DNA from: Membranipora membranacea
Taxonomy: Eukaryota; Bryozoa; Gymnolaemata; Cheilostomatida; Membraniporidae
Length of the DNA: 60,000 bases
Assembly: GCA_914767715.1 (NCBI GenBank)
Contig: OU612067.1
Coordinates: 250,001-310,000 of the forward strand
Direction of reading: 5' to 3'
Part shown: one piece after another, positions 1-12,900 of the stretch
Numbering within the stretch: the first letter of the stretch is position 1
Layout: every line of letters begins with the position of its first letter
Translations under genes and position numbers: made by a program
The notes under the pieces: model-generated
What the model saw: the letters and a program-made list of their open reading frames with translations, nothing else
Database searches by the model: none
What the model was told of the DNA's origin: nothing

Positions 1-3000
1 ATGTATTCTGGTCGCTAACCCAAGCGGAAAGTGAGCCTATTGACATGTTTGTTAAGAGGTTAAAGACCCAGGCAGCTATGTGTGATTTTGGTGAATTAAG
101 AGATATGATGATTCTCTGCAGATGCGTATTTGGCATAGGAAACTTCAAACTTAAAGAGAAGCTTCTACAGAACCCAGAGATTACTCTCCCATGTGCAATT
201 GAGATGATTAGAGCATCAGAGGTCACCATAAGTCAACTAGAAAATTTAGGAGCTAATAAGACTGTCGCTGCTGTTGACAAGGAGATGCCCCCTACGCCTG
301 CCCCCTGGAAGCTCAGCTGTTAATACTGCGGCTATGATCACGTCAAAGGAAAGTGTCCTGCCTACAGCAAAACCTGCCCCAAATGTAATGGCAAGAACCA
401 CTTTGCCTCAGTCTGTAACAGCACTCGTAAGGAGATCAACACCATTGCAGATAGAACTAAGGAGATACGCATGAGTGACTTGTTTGTGGGTATGGTCACT
501 GGACAGGCTAAAGATTCCTGGTTTAAAACATTCAGCCTTTGCTATGGAGCATCCCAGCAGGATGTCAAGTTTAAGCTTGACACCGGTGCACAGGCCAACA
601 TTCTGCCTGTTAAGATAGCTAGAGCACTCGGTGCTGTCATCAAGCCGAACAGTGCTAGGCTAATAGACTATGATGGCGATGTCTTCATGAATCATGGTAC
701 TACTGAGTTATCAATTAAAAGTGGGCCAGTAGTGCAATTTGAGCTGGCAGACAATGAAAGATGTCCACTTTTGGGCCTATCATCATGCGTAGACCTGAAG
801 CTAGTGTGGCGGGTTGACAGCGTCAATACCGCTGACATAATTGCGAATTTCATCAATGCTTCAAAGGCATCGGATGTTTGGAAAGGGAGCACGAGATCAA
901 GATAGACCCCTCCATCAAGCCTGTTGTCAACAGGGCTCGGAGAATTCCCCTCTCGATGATAGATAAAGTTAAGACCGAGCTTCAGAAGATGGAAGAGTAG
1001 GGGATTATTGCTAGAGTTGATGAACCTACTGAGTGGGTCAGTAGTATGGTAGTAGCTGAGAAGAAGGATGGTGGTGTTCGGATTTGCCACGACCCATCTC
1101 ACAAATTGGCTGGAATGACACTGTTCACGATTCTAGACATGAAACATGCATATTGGCACATACCCCTGGACCGAAGAACCAACTACTCACCACATTTAAC
1201 ACACCCTTCGGCAGATGTTGCTTCCTGCGGCAGCCATTCGGGATCAACTCTGCTGCTGAGGTGTTCGAGAAAAGGGTAGAAGAGATGTTTGGAGACCCTC
1301 AAGCAGCCATATACTGTGATGACCTGATAGTCTATGGCAAGGACCAGGAAGAGCATGACCACAACTTGAGAAGGCTTTTGTGTAGTGTTTTCGGATGTTA
1401 TTATTAAAATTTCATAAATCCAGTTCCGTTAACTTGTTTACTGTTACCTTGCTGCCAATCTATTCATAGCCACAGTGCATAACCACAGAGAGAATCATCT
1501 ATTCAACTCAATGTTTTCATAGCCGAATCATCCCTCCAAGCTGTTACTCTTTGACCCCTCATAAAACCCATTATATCCAAAGAATAACAAACATTATTAC
1601 CTGATTCACTACATTTGCCTGATTCACCAAACCCCCTCTGCGTTGTCACATATTGCGATAGCGATGGGGCCCCCTTTTATCTATTATTCTCAGCACTTGT
1701 TTTTGTCTTTTTTACTATAAATTGAAATGCTTGGTCAAAGTACCATATTCGAGCTTAAATCCTCAGAGAACGAGGTAATAATTTTACATGTTGTTTCTTC
1801 GTTTAAATCCATGATATACAAACTGTACATGGTCTAAAGCTCATATTTTATACTAACTCTCTCCTGGAAAGGGTGACAGAGGTGTGTTTATATTATTTTT
1901 ACCTTTTATCATAGCAACGCATCATCTAAAAACTTGATATTGATGTAAACAAACTTGCATTTTTACCATGACAAATGCCATTTCAATTTCAATGTTTTAT
2001 GTATAACCACTTGAATCATACTAACCACACGTTATCAATATTTTAATCAATTTTATATAAAATTGTAGTTTTACGGTGTCAACGGTTTACTCAAATAAAC
2101 TACTATAAAATGCACCCGTTAGAAACTCGATCAATAATCTAGGAGGGCAGTTAAATTTTGGAAAGGGCTAACAAGTGCAATGTCAAGTTTAACAAGGATA
2201 AAATACAGCTCAACAAGAAATATCTAGGCCACATAGTATCGGCCGATGGTCTCAGACCTGACCCAGAAAAGGTCCAGGCTATAAATGAGATGCCAAACCC
2301 TACTGATAGTAAAGGTATACAAAGACCGATGGGATCGCTGAACTTTCTGCGAGGCTTCATACCAAACATCACAGAAATAACAGCGCCTTTGCGGTCACTG
2401 CTGAATGTAGATGAGGCTAGCTGGAAGTGGGGTCCTGGACAAAACAAAGCCATGGATCAAATCAAACTTGCACTAATCAGTGAACCACTGCTGCAATATT
2501 TTGATGTTGTCAAAGAAACTACACTGCAAGTCGACTCGTCCAAATCTGGTCTTGTAGCAGTATTGATGCAATGTGAACATCCCATAGCCTATGCCTCTCG
2601 TGCCCTGACAGATTCGGAGCAAAATTGGCCTCAAATAGACAAGGAACTGCTCGCAATAGTCTATGGTTTTGAGAAATTTCACAGCTATGTTTATGGAAGA
2701 CCAGTTGATGTTCAAACAGACCATAACCCCCTGGTGAGCATAGTCAAGAAGGAGCTCCATAAAGCCTCCCCAAGTTTAAAAAAAACTGCTCTTCCGGCTT
2801 ATGAAATATCATGTCAACCGGATATCATATGTACCAGGCAAATATTTATACCTGGCTGACACATTGTCTCGGGCCTACATTGGTGATGCAGATGGAGAGA
2901 TAGAGGAGGAGATCGTCATGGTACACACAGTTCAGGTCTGTGAGGAGAAAGAAGAAGCCCTACGTGATGCCTATCTAGCAGACAACATTATGCAGCTGCT

Positions 3001-4225
3001 AAAGACTACCATACTAGAAGGATGGAACTGGCAGACCAAAGCTCAATCACCTTCTGAACTTCATCCATACTGGAATGTCCGAGATGAGCTATACCTACAA
3101 GATGGCTTCATTTATAGAGGAGAGCAGCTCCTCATACCTAAGGCCTTAAGACCTGAATACCTATGTGTTGTCCATAGGGGTCACCTCGGTGTCAGTAAGA
3201 GCTCGCCAGTATATGTTCTGGCCGGGCATGGCTGCAGACATTAGAGAGATTGTGTCCAACTGCAACACATGCCAAAAGTATGCCAACCAACAACAGAAGG
3301 AACCTTTGATGCCTCATGAGATACCTGACCTTCCCTGGTGCAAAGTCGGCATGGAAATAATGGATTTTCAGGAGAAGTCCTATCTAGTGGTTGTTGACTT
3401 CTACTCCCACTACCCAGAAATAAGAATAGTGAGGCAGAAGAGAGGAGAAGACATGATAATGGCATTAAAGTTAATCTTTGCTGCACATTGAGTGCCTCAG
3501 GAGATTGTAGCAGACAACATGCCTTCAACAGCTATGTGATGAATCAGTTTGCCTCACACTGGGGTTTCAAGATCACTACCTCTAGCCCTAACTACCCGAA
3601 GTCAAATGGCCTAGCTGAGAGATATGTACAGACTATCAATCAGTCCCTGAGAAAAACAGCTGACTCTGGTGAGGATTTGTATGAATCTCTACTGGCATAC
3701 AGACAAACCCCAGTGACTGGCCTCCCTTTCAGCCCTGCTGAAATGCTGTTTGGCAGAAACATACGGGGACCGCTGCGCTGTACTCTATCTCATCTACAGC
3801 CAGCTGCTGTAAAAGCTCATGAGAAACTGTCCAACAGACAGGATGTCTATAAAGCTGGCTATGACAAATCTCTGGAGCCACTAGCAGAGGGAGACAACGT
3901 GATGGTGAGGACAAGGAAGGCTGAGCGCTGGCAACCAGCCCGCGTTGTAGATGTACATCCAACACCCAGATCTTATATTGTTGACAACGGCCTCAACCTA
4001 GTGAGGAGGAACAGGGTTCATCTCAAACACGCCCCTGTCACATCAGTAGCCAATCCCATGGAACCCCCACCCAGTGATCCCCTGACCCCAGTGACGACTG
4101 CTGCTGAGGGCAACACGGCACCCTCTACCCCTGTCCCTACCACCCCCAAGCCTGTACCTAGACGCAGTGCTCGCCAAACTCGTGGTACCCTGCCCGTCAG
4201 ATATGACGGCTTCCAGATGGACTAA
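1..4225 (+). pseudogene. Decayed Ty3/gypsy retrotransposon gag-pol (5' end outside window)
   Basis: Parts appear in gypsy order. A gag remnant (from 45) is followed by two CCHC-type zinc knuckles (about 318-420). An aspartic protease follows, with the motif LDTGAQANILP near 570. Reverse transcriptase has the catalytic motif IYCDDLIVYG near 1310. RNase H runs about 2510-2860, with a conserved TDHNPL. Integrase has an H-H-C-C zinc region (HRGHLG to CNTCQ, 3170-3280), a DDE core (VVVDFYSHYPEI, then ADN, then PNYPKSNGLAER) and a basic C-terminal tail to the stop at 4225. The frame is broken by in-frame stops (321, 998, 3489) and by frameshifts near 880, 1200, 2800 and 3200. A short stretch of RT is missing near 1095, and an insertion sits at 1381-2155. 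The element is therefore inactive. The identification is secure from domain order; the gypsy clade is not determined. Confidence 0.93.
1381..2155. mobile_element. 775 bp non-coding insertion in the gypsy RT gene, solo-LTR-like
   Basis: The RT reading frame stops at 1380 (…NLRRLL) and resumes at 2161 (ERANKCN…), so the host sequence is continuous once this block is removed. The block is flanked by TTTTG at 1376-1380 and at 2156-2160, a 5 bp target-site duplication. It begins TGTAGTG, is AT-rich, has no coding capacity, and contains a TATA-like ACTATAAAT near 1715 and an AATAAA near 2093. These features fit a solo LTR of another retrotransposon. The 3' end (CAGTTAAA) is not the usual CA, so the class is an inference. 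Confidence 0.6.
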
Positions 4226-4351
4226 TTAGCCAAAAGTTCACCCCTGTACATAGCTTATATGTTACCCAGTTATCTAGTTTACCACGCCGAGTTGGCGGTC
4301 CAAATTTAAGTTACTCTTGTGATGGTTTCACAACCCCAAGAGAAAGGGGGA

Positions 4352-4620
4352 TGCTGTATTATTATTATTGTTTACATCACATGTTGGTCATGTGATCGCA
4401 CTCTTATGTGGAGGACACAAATGGATTGCTGCTCTTTGGTTTTGGAGTTAGTTAGTGAATGACCATGAGGAGCCTGAAGCAGACAAATTAAGAAACTTGT
4501 ACATACATAGATAGCTAAATGAGTACTCATTAGGTTAGTTAGGCTGGCCAGCAATAAAGAACCACAAGACATACACTCACCAGGTAACTATACTTTACAA
4601 CAGTCGGGTGCGTTATTACA
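4352..4620 (+). mobile_element. Probable 3' LTR of the gypsy element
   Basis: A polypurine tract (AAGAGAAAGGGGGA) ends directly before TGCTGTATTATT at 4352. The segment contains an AATAAA at about 4553 and ends GTTATTACA at 4620, giving TG…CA ends and a length of about 269 bp. The 5' LTR lies outside the window, so the boundaries could not be confirmed by comparison. Confidence 0.6.
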
Positions 4621-4995
4621 ATGTTATGGATGATAAGGCCATGGGCTGTTGTATAAACAGATGAGTGCACAGTAATCGGAACAGGTTTGCAACCAATCAG
4701 GCAGGTGAATGGGTGAGCAGGCCTGTAGACTAATGGATGGATGGTGGGTAGGGCTATGCATTACAAAGGAGTGAATCCTAAAAGAAACAACAAGCAGATA
4801 GAAAAGTTGTAAAGTCATGAGAAAAATCTGAGTGAATACTCCAAATTTGTATATTATTTGGTTGGTTAGATTTGGTTTGTCTGGCTTTGGTCAGAGAGAA
4901 TTTAATCTCATAACATGTTGGTCAATTTGGAAACATGACTCTGGCAAGCCTGGCGGGTTGAAGATACAGCAGAGTAGGTGAGATAGGGATTAAAA

Positions 4996-5226
4996 CTCAC
5001 GTCCATTTATAGTCTCGATACCCTTTGATACTGTGTGAGAAACCATGATGGTGCTTGGTTTTTTTGTCTCAGTATCAGTATTGGTCTACGGTCTGGATCC
5101 TGATGGGGCACAGGAGCATTTGAGGTCGGATGCTCTTCCTGACACCACCGTGACTCGCCGGGAATCGAACACGGGACCTCTCGATTGAGCGACCCATGCC
5201 TTACCCATTGTGCCACAGCCTCTCCC
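4996..5226 (-). mobile_element. tRNA-derived SINE
   Basis: On the minus strand a tRNA-like head starts near 5226. It has an A box (TGGCACAATGGGTAAGG, complement of 5199-5215) and a B box (GTTCGATTCC, complement of 5161-5170). After it comes a body containing GTGGTGTCAGGAAGAGCATC, which resembles conserved SINE core domains of other animals. Similar short sequences flank it (GGGATTAAA near 4986, GGAATTAAA near 5228) and may be a diverged target-site duplication. The tRNA head does not fold well enough to be a functional tRNA. Confidence 0.75.
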
Positions 5227-5375
5227 TAGGAATTAAAGACAAAGTTAAAACTTAACTAGTGTTGCTGATAGAGGCATCTAATTTGTACCCCTTCCATTCT
5301 CCCTGGTTCCGCAAATCTTTTCCGGTTCGAGCAGTGCGAGTCTGCACTTATTGGGTTATATGAGTGATATGAAAT

Positions 5376-5465
5376 ATAAATATCCTTAGATGATGAAGAC
5401 GAAACAATTTGATATGCTAGGTTTCAAAATCTTAGGAGAGATAAAAGAATTTCTATCATTATGTC
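5376..5465 (+). repeat. Duplicated intronic segment, copy 1 (partner at 12841-12935)
   Basis: The stretch AATATCCTTAGATGATGAA, then GGTTTCAAAATCT, then TTCTATCATT recurs in order and spacing at 12841-12935. Both lie upstream of the second-exon-type block of a GT31 gene. This suggests that the tandem duplication producing the two GT31 genes includes first-intron sequence. The remainder of 5470-6348 has diverged, and I see no coding exon in it. Confidence 0.6.
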
Positions 5466-6348
5466 GATACTAACGTTGTGTATAATAAAACCAAATTTGT
5501 CTCTCTCAGTCTGACACAATATCAATATTTACAATCATTGGTGTAATGTCAGTAAGTACAATTGTTCTGTCATGTAAGAGGCGCTCAGAAGGATTGAAGA
5601 TAGGATTATCTTACTTATCAGAAATAACTTAACAAGGCAGCCCGCTGGTACAAACGCATGCAGCAGATCAGTTGGCACAGACTTATGTCTGGATAAAAAG
5701 TGTCATGCCATATCTGCGAGCGCCGAAAAAAGTATTGATCATTTCGATGATTTCCTTGATAAAAACCACTTGATCTTTTCAATTTATTTAGTTTAAAAAA
5801 AGTTCAGTGGCCACTTTTTACCTGCCACAATAGAGAATCATTCTGCGCATGCTCAGCTCTGGGCATAAGCTGATCTCTGCAAAATTGAGGCTCGGAATTC
5901 CGAAGCCATCTGATTGGCTACCTGCTCTGGTGGCACACTCCCAAATGCGTGCGGAATTGTTAGACAGAGTTATCTTCTACTGTCACTATTAGCTAAATTT
6001 GATTAGTAGTTTATTCAGGGGACATCCAATTTCCCCAGACCAAAATTGCAATCAGAACCCAGACTAAACTCATTGTTCTTGCACATGCGCAAATTAAAGT
6101 CACGCATGATGCATACTTAGCCTTTCGACAACTTCTTTGTGGTAATGATAGCCTAGTTTATCAGTGATCTACATGACCAGTCAGATCACGAGAGTCAGTA
6201 TGATAGAGAATAATGAGACTATTCCTATCATATTTACCAATATACCATTCTTCATAAAACACTTTAGTTTTATTCATTATACTCTTAGATCACAGTTCCA
6301 TTGTTTTTTACTTTATTCATTATACCATTATATCCTTATTGTTTTCAG

Positions 6349-8181
6349 GCAGAATATTGTGGGAGGCGATCTTTGATGAGGAGTACATGGCTTTCATCAC
6401 CTTATCTTAAAGGTCACGTCCCATATAAACTAAAAATACTCTTCTTTGTCGGATTGGCAAACAACGTACAAGATCAGAAACGTATTTTATATGAGAGTGA
6501 GATGTATAGAGATATCGTCCAATCAAACTTTATAGACTCATATTATAATAACACATATAAAGCCATGTCATACCTTCGGTGAGTATATATATTATAAACA
6601 AGAGAAGAGAAAAATCACCCTTGTATGGGATTTGCCTTTGCGTGCACATGAAAAAAGAACATGAGTGTTTTCTAGGCTTGTCTTGTATTGAGTTATTGGG
6701 TTATTTGAGTCTGAGATGTGTGATTTTTGAGAGGTTTTAATATGGGTAGGGTGATGCCAGGGTAAATCCTTCAAGCCATGAATGGGAATCGAACAGAGGA
6801 CCATTTTGCTGTCAAAGCTCCTTAACTCTAGGGTGGTTAATAGGGATAACTAGAATAACTCGGGAAAGCAAAAAATTTTGAGAACCATTAAAAGTTCCTG
6901 TTGACACCTATCCCAACATATTTTACAAAAAAACTGCTACTGCTGCTTGTTGATCTAGTGCTGCAAACCACACTGTTTCTTTTGGTTGTGTGAAATTAAG
7001 TGTAAATGTATAAACACATGAGCGTAACATGTCAATGTAAACAACGTAAAGTCTGCTGTCACAGAATTTGGAGTCGCTCCCCTACTGATCCACTGCAATG
7101 GGCGCTAGAGTATTTACAACTACAAACGATGAGAACAACTTTCTTTCTAAGTTATTTTTCCATTTTTCAGCTGGACCTCTATAAACTGTCCAAAAGCTAA
7201 ACTGCTTTTAAAACTGGATGATGATGTCTTAGTGAGAATGAAAACACTGGATATTCTGGTGAAGAACATTAGTCAGTGGATGAAGTCTGGCTCTCGTCTC
7301 TATGTTGGTGAGCACATTTGAGCCTGGAGGGACAATTCCCACTTCCCATTCACCTATCCTGATGATTAATATGCATCACATAACCACAGACTATAGTCCA
7401 TAGTCTCTGTTATAACATGATTACAATACATACATTTAATTCTTGACATCATTGTGGGGTGGGATATTGATCTGTCTCTACTGAACAAGTAGCGGTTATT
7501 ATAGGCTCAATCTAGAGTCTTATAAGTCAAATCAAACCTCAGCTCATTGCTGGTTGGTCTAAAGAAAGTCAGTGTCAAATTAACAAAATTTCACAACTTT
7601 TGGACAGAGCACACTGCGTTGTATTGCGCGAGTCAATGGAGACATTCTCAATGATGCCACCCGAAGGAGTAAATATTAGCTAGAGTGCAGTTAAGCTGAC
7701 ACATAGCAACTAATTTCACTATTTTAAGCATGCTGCTAAGTTTTTATTTTGATAATACTTGACACTATTTTGTAAACTTTCAGGTAAACGTAACAGAGTA
7801 TCAGACCCTGTGAGAGTAGTAGATGATAAGTGGTATATGCCACGAGAGGTGTGGCCTTATGGGAGTTACCCCCTCTGGTTACAGGGTATGGTTTACTTTC
7901 TGTCACCTGGTTATACTGCTGAGCTATTCCAGGCCGCTCTCAGGACTAAGTATATGTTCACTGATGATGTCTTTATTGGTATTTGTGTCAACAAGACAGC
8001 TCTTCCGGGACAGGAGACTATTGTAGTTGGTAACTTCTCATCATGTCATGTTAATTTGACCCAGAAAATCACGGGTAAAGAGACAGCTAGACTTAGAAAA
8101 GATTGGCAGCAAACCAATATCTCCTTCTTCCACCTGCCAGATAAACAACTCTACTGGAACTTTTTTTATTCTGAATTGTAG
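6349..8181 (+). CDS. GT31 family beta-1,3-galactosyltransferase-like, gene 1 (first exon not found)
   Basis: Three exons were spliced by hand: 6349-6578, 7171-7307 and 7784-8181. They join in frame to 254 codons plus a stop. Glycosyltransferase family 31 marks are clear: RRSLMRSTW (the RxxxRxTW motif), KLDDDVLVRM (the metal-binding DxD region), a PLWLQGMVYFLSPG segment and TDDVFIG (the ED-V-G motif). Members are Golgi type II membrane proteins that add beta-1,3-linked Gal or GlcNAc from UDP-sugars; the acceptor cannot be told from sequence. The N-terminal anchor exon, present in the downstream paralogue at 9909, is not visible upstream. It may lie outside the window or have been lost, since the gypsy element occupies that side. 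No stops or frameshifts are seen. Exon lengths match the paralogue (230 and 137 nt in both). Confidence 0.85.
6606..6830 (-). mobile_element. Possible tRNA-derived SINE in GT31 gene 1 intron
   Basis: On the minus strand a B-box-like GTTCGATTCC (complement of about 6787-6796) lies downstream of a weak A-box-like GAGTTAAGGAGC. The paralogous intron of gene 2 matches for about 30 bases after the donor site and then lacks this block, so it was probably inserted after the duplication. The head is degenerate. Confidence 0.4.
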
Positions 8182-8287
8182 ACTTGTATTATAGTTGGTC
8201 ATTAAATATGTTATAATGAACATTTATGTTGAACTTGACTCAGGAGATTACTTTTTGCTAATAGTTAACTTCCTTCCCTCTCCCTGC

Positions 8288-8411
8288 CAAGACATTGCTC
8301 TCAAGGTATCCTAATATAATCAAGACATTGCTCTCAAGGTATCCTAATATAATCAAGACATTGCTCTCAAGGTATCATAATATAATCGCTCTCAAGGTAT
8401 CCTAATATAAT
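8288..8411 (+). repeat. 33 bp tandem repeat, about 3.7 copies
   Basis: The unit starts CAAGACATTGCTCTCAAGG and ends TCCTAATATAAT. Three copies are full and one lacks its first part. It lies about 100 bp downstream of the GT31 gene 1 stop codon, possibly in the 3' UTR. Confidence 0.9.
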
Positions 8412-9908
8412 GCTTCCGTTTTGTTTGTTTGGATTTGAGTTTCAACTACATGTATTTTTTTTACGTTTAACTCCGACTAGAATGGGCAGCATAATGTTGG
8501 TAGTTACACGTTAATAATTATTCATAGGTCGGACCAAGGAGTTAAAGACTTTATCTCCGTGGTTGGACGCAGGGGCCAATTGCCCCACCACTTATTCATG
8601 TTTGAAAGTGCAAAGCAACCAATATCATCAATTCTCTGCTCGTTTTATCCTTTCCTGATGTTTGTATGTATAGCAGCGTTTAATGTATCTTTGCGGATAA
8701 AATACATGTGTAAGTTGGTGTGACAATGTCTGGTAATATTACAATGTTTGTTTACATGTCATTGTAAACAAGACAAGCAGTTTGCAGTAATGATAGTTCT
8801 CGTAATTATATGATCAAATTGACTTTTATCTGCAATAATTTGTCATTTTTGATGCATTTTTTCCTCCGATAGACGATACATGTCTTGAGTTAGAGTTGTC
8901 TCCTCCCGTGGTTGAAGCAGTTAGATCTTCAGACAGCCAATTCACAACCTTATAGTGAGTTATAGATCTACGTTGTAACTGCATCATGTAAACCAGAGAG
9001 CCTGCCTGCAAACAGAGAGCAACCTGGCACAGAAATTGCGGCCTCACCCTTAAGGCACGGCTATTTCGCCGCCAGCGCTTCCAGATATGGCCTGTGATAT
9101 GACCATCTGATTTAAATCGACCATAATAATAATATGGTCATAATCTAAAACACAGCAGTCGACTGAGTGAGCCTTTATTATTATTTTACTAAATGTACTT
9201 GAATGTGGTATAAACTAGAATAGTATGATATTGATATTAACTTTATTTCCACCAATCGATGTGTGCAAGGATAAAGTAGACAATGTATTTAGATTTCTCA
9301 CTGTATACCAGAAGGCACACATAGTATTATTCCTCAACCAAGGCAGAACATGAGCAAATAAGCTGCGAGGGCTCCTTGTTAACCTGTCGAATGTGAACTT
9401 TGGATACAGCACAACTTCAGGAGACAACTAGTAACAGAGTCGAAGATTCAATTAAAACGGTAAACACAACTTTTTGTCGAAACACCCAAAAGTGTTAATA
9501 AGTTGAGGATAGCCTTATCTTAATGTGCCTTTGAGATAAGGCTAAGCCTAGGATGGTCATTTTCTTTTTAAAGCAGGAAGTGCAGACAATGTGACAAATG
9601 AATGTATATCGATCATTGCAAATATTTTGTTTTGCATTGCATTTACGATGATTATTCCAAATAATAACAGCACTGATATATAATCATATCAATGAATAAC
9701 AGTATCCAGGTTTGATCATTGTACACCATTGATATGGAATTATACTCATATATACCTCAGTACTGTTGTACACCAATGGTTTAATCAGTAGCCAATCACA
9801 AGATGGCTTCATCGACTAGAGAATAAATTTGTTCCTTTCATTGATTCACGCCTTTCATTCAGTACGATTGTACTCTTATTTCTATTTTACCAAGAAACCG
9901 AGGTCGCA
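8412..9908. other. Intergenic stretch between GT31 genes; one small hairpin
   Basis: No coding exon was recognised. An 11 bp inverted repeat (TAGCCTTATCT at 9510-9520 and its complement at 9534-9544) forms a short stem. The region just before 9909 should contain the promoter of GT31 gene 2, but no clear TATA element is seen. Confidence 0.5.
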
Positions 9909-12900
9909 ATGTCGCCCTGCTTATGGATTTCACTCTCTCTGATCTTTCACTGGACAAAGATAGAGATGGTACTCTCATTAGAGTATGAGCCTCTACCCCA
10001 GCTCGATAAGCTTTATAACGTCTCATCAGACCCCATAGTGAATCCGTATAATTTCAAAATTATCATCGACGCTGAAAGGTGTTCTCCTAAAGACCAGCTG
10101 CTCATCATCATACACTCCTCAACTAAGGTAAGTGTCTCCTTCTCTCAGTGTGGATAGTCAGGTGCATTATAATTATGTTATAGATGAAGAGGCCGTGGGT
10201 CTTATGATAACAGTAGTAGCTGTCGAGTGAGCAGACTTGTGTAGGTGTATGGGTGAGCAGATGTGTGTAGGTGTATGGGTGAGCAGGTTTGTAGGCATAC
10301 AGACAGATACAGAAGCTGTAGGCTATGGGCCCGTCTGGGGCCTCCAGTTATCAGAAACTCAAATTAGTTCCTCGACTATGTCACTTTATCAGATTTATGA
10401 GTGTGACCAACTATGTCTGCAATTAGCCTGTCTTGACACCGAACAGAGCTTCTCAAGACAGGTTAGACTGCACTCTGCATCCAGAGTGGTCTTCTCATTT
10501 TCTAGGTACTCTGTTCTAAGGGTCAACAGAGGTCCAGCGGGCCGCAAATGCGGCATATCGACTTCTCCGCCTTCCTTATGTTTGCAATATCTATATCAAA
10601 TTAGGCACATCTATGCATGTGGAGCATAACAATCAGGCAGAAATATAGATTATGTAATAGTATGATTGACGATTGATATCTGGTCAAAAAGAGTTTTTTG
10701 CACGGAATTCAGCGGAAACAGTTTTCTAAACTTACCTCTCTATATTGTTTGTGGGTATGCCGTTTCCACCGGTACCCACTCACTTATCATACTGTCTGCA
10801 TCCCTGAATGATCTGTCTCATGAAGATTGCTCTGTATTCGGCATACAGAATAAGCATAACAGAGCAACGTTCCAACAACCTTATAAACACAACTCTCAAC
10901 ACCAAAAAGCATATCAGTGGTCTTCAGGTTTTGTGTTATATAAGTTGCATTATGATATAATGCCCATCATACAAAGTGCTACGGGCTCTGGTACAGAGAC
11001 TAGTACGCACCAGCAAAAGAAAATATGTGAACGAGACTCTTAATAAAAATCGTAACTCTAAAGAATGGTGGGACACCGTTAAAAAACTCACCAATAAAGC
11101 ACAACAGTTACACAAATCTGATCATATCATCATCGAGGACAAGAAACTACCTAACGCTGTATTCTGCCATAATCTGAATAATTACTACATAGAAGTCGGG
11201 GGAATACGAGCTACCCCGCAACCTGCCCAACAAACAACAAACAGAACAAAACTACAACACCTTAGTATAGGTGAAGTTAAAATGCTGATGAGAACGCTGA
11301 ACACCTCAAAGGCTACATCAACCGAAGACTTCCCATCATGGGTGTCCAAGGAAGCCATTGAGGATGTATCAATTCCTCTACATGATATTATCAACCACTC
11401 ACTCGACACTGGCACATTCCCTGATATGTGGAAACGCGCGCAAGTAGTTCCAGTACCGAAGACCAAAACTCCCACCATCTACAAAGACTTCCGACCCATC
11501 AGCCTATTATTTCATCTCGGCAAACTCCTAGAGCAGGTGATCTTAAGTAAGATGACGACACATCTCGCTGATGTAATAGATGTGAATCAATATGCCTACC
11601 AACAGAAACTGAGTACCACTGACGCACTACTGCAGCTACTCGATGACTGGACATCAGCTCTTGATCAGAACTCAAACATTAAATTTGTCCAGAACGCAGT
11701 TTTAGATTTTTCAAAGGCGTTCGACAGAATGCAACACCCGATCTTATTGTCTAAAATGAACTCGCTAGGATTTGATTCCAATGTTATCAACTTGGTAGGA
11801 AGTTTTCTAAATTCAAGACAGCAGTGTGTCAAGTTTTCTGGACAATTTTCCACATACAAGCCCATTGATGTTGGTGCACCACAAGGCACTAAGCTTGGGC
11901 CTATTCTCTGGCTGATATACGTTAATGACTTGAAAGCTGAAGGTTTTAATTGTGTGAAGTACGCAGATGACACCACATTTTATAAGCCTATTGTAAACCT
12001 CACCGATGACAATGTCTCTGATGCTATATCAAATGCTAATAGTTGGTCTTTAGAAAACAGTATGCTTCTCAACTCAAGTAAGACTGTTGTATTGAATATT
12101 GCTTTTTCTGACCGACCTGGTATGAACCTTGATGTAAACCCCAGTGATGATACTTTTATCTCCCCATCTAAATCTGCTAAACTATTAGGAGTCACTGTAG
12201 ACTCTCAACTGTCTTTTAGCGACCACATAGACTCTGTCGTGAGCAAATGCAATAGCAGACTGTATCTGATGAAGCAGCTTAAGACCATGGGTATGAACAC
12301 CGCAGGACTGATAACATTCTATGCTGCCAATGTCAAACCCGTTCTTTCCTACGCCTGCCCAGTATGGTTTCAGTTTATCTCCGAAGCCGATAAAGAGAAA
12401 CTAGAGAAAGTGCAGAGATACGCTACACGCATGATGATGCCACACATAGAGCACTATGACGATAGACTGACCAAGCTAGCCTTACCCTATATATCCGACT
12501 TCTTAATGTCTCTATGCAGCGAACACTTTTTAAAAATTTCAACCAATAATACCCATCCGCTGAACAATAGAATCAGACCTAACACTCAAAGAAAATCCGC
12601 CCGTAAAGCAGTAATCGACAAATACCGACCCAGCAAATGCCGCACTGTAAAACGGCAGAACAGCTTTTTTGAATTTTATATGAGATTTTTCAACTAGTGC
12701 AATATTTTTCCATCAATTTTTATGTAAACATTTCAATTTTGTCAACCTTTTTAGGAGTGATTCCGGAAATGTCTAAATAAACAAACATCAAACATCAAAA
12801 AAAAAAGAAAAAAGAAATGTCTAAATAAACAAACATCATAAAAATATCCTTAGATGATGAAAATGAAAAAATAAAAATTTGGTATAACAGGTTTCAAAAT

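Noticed and set aside
5579-5730. MITE suggested by GGCGCTC near 5579 and its complement near 5722
   Set aside because: Only about seven bases pair and no target duplication was found.
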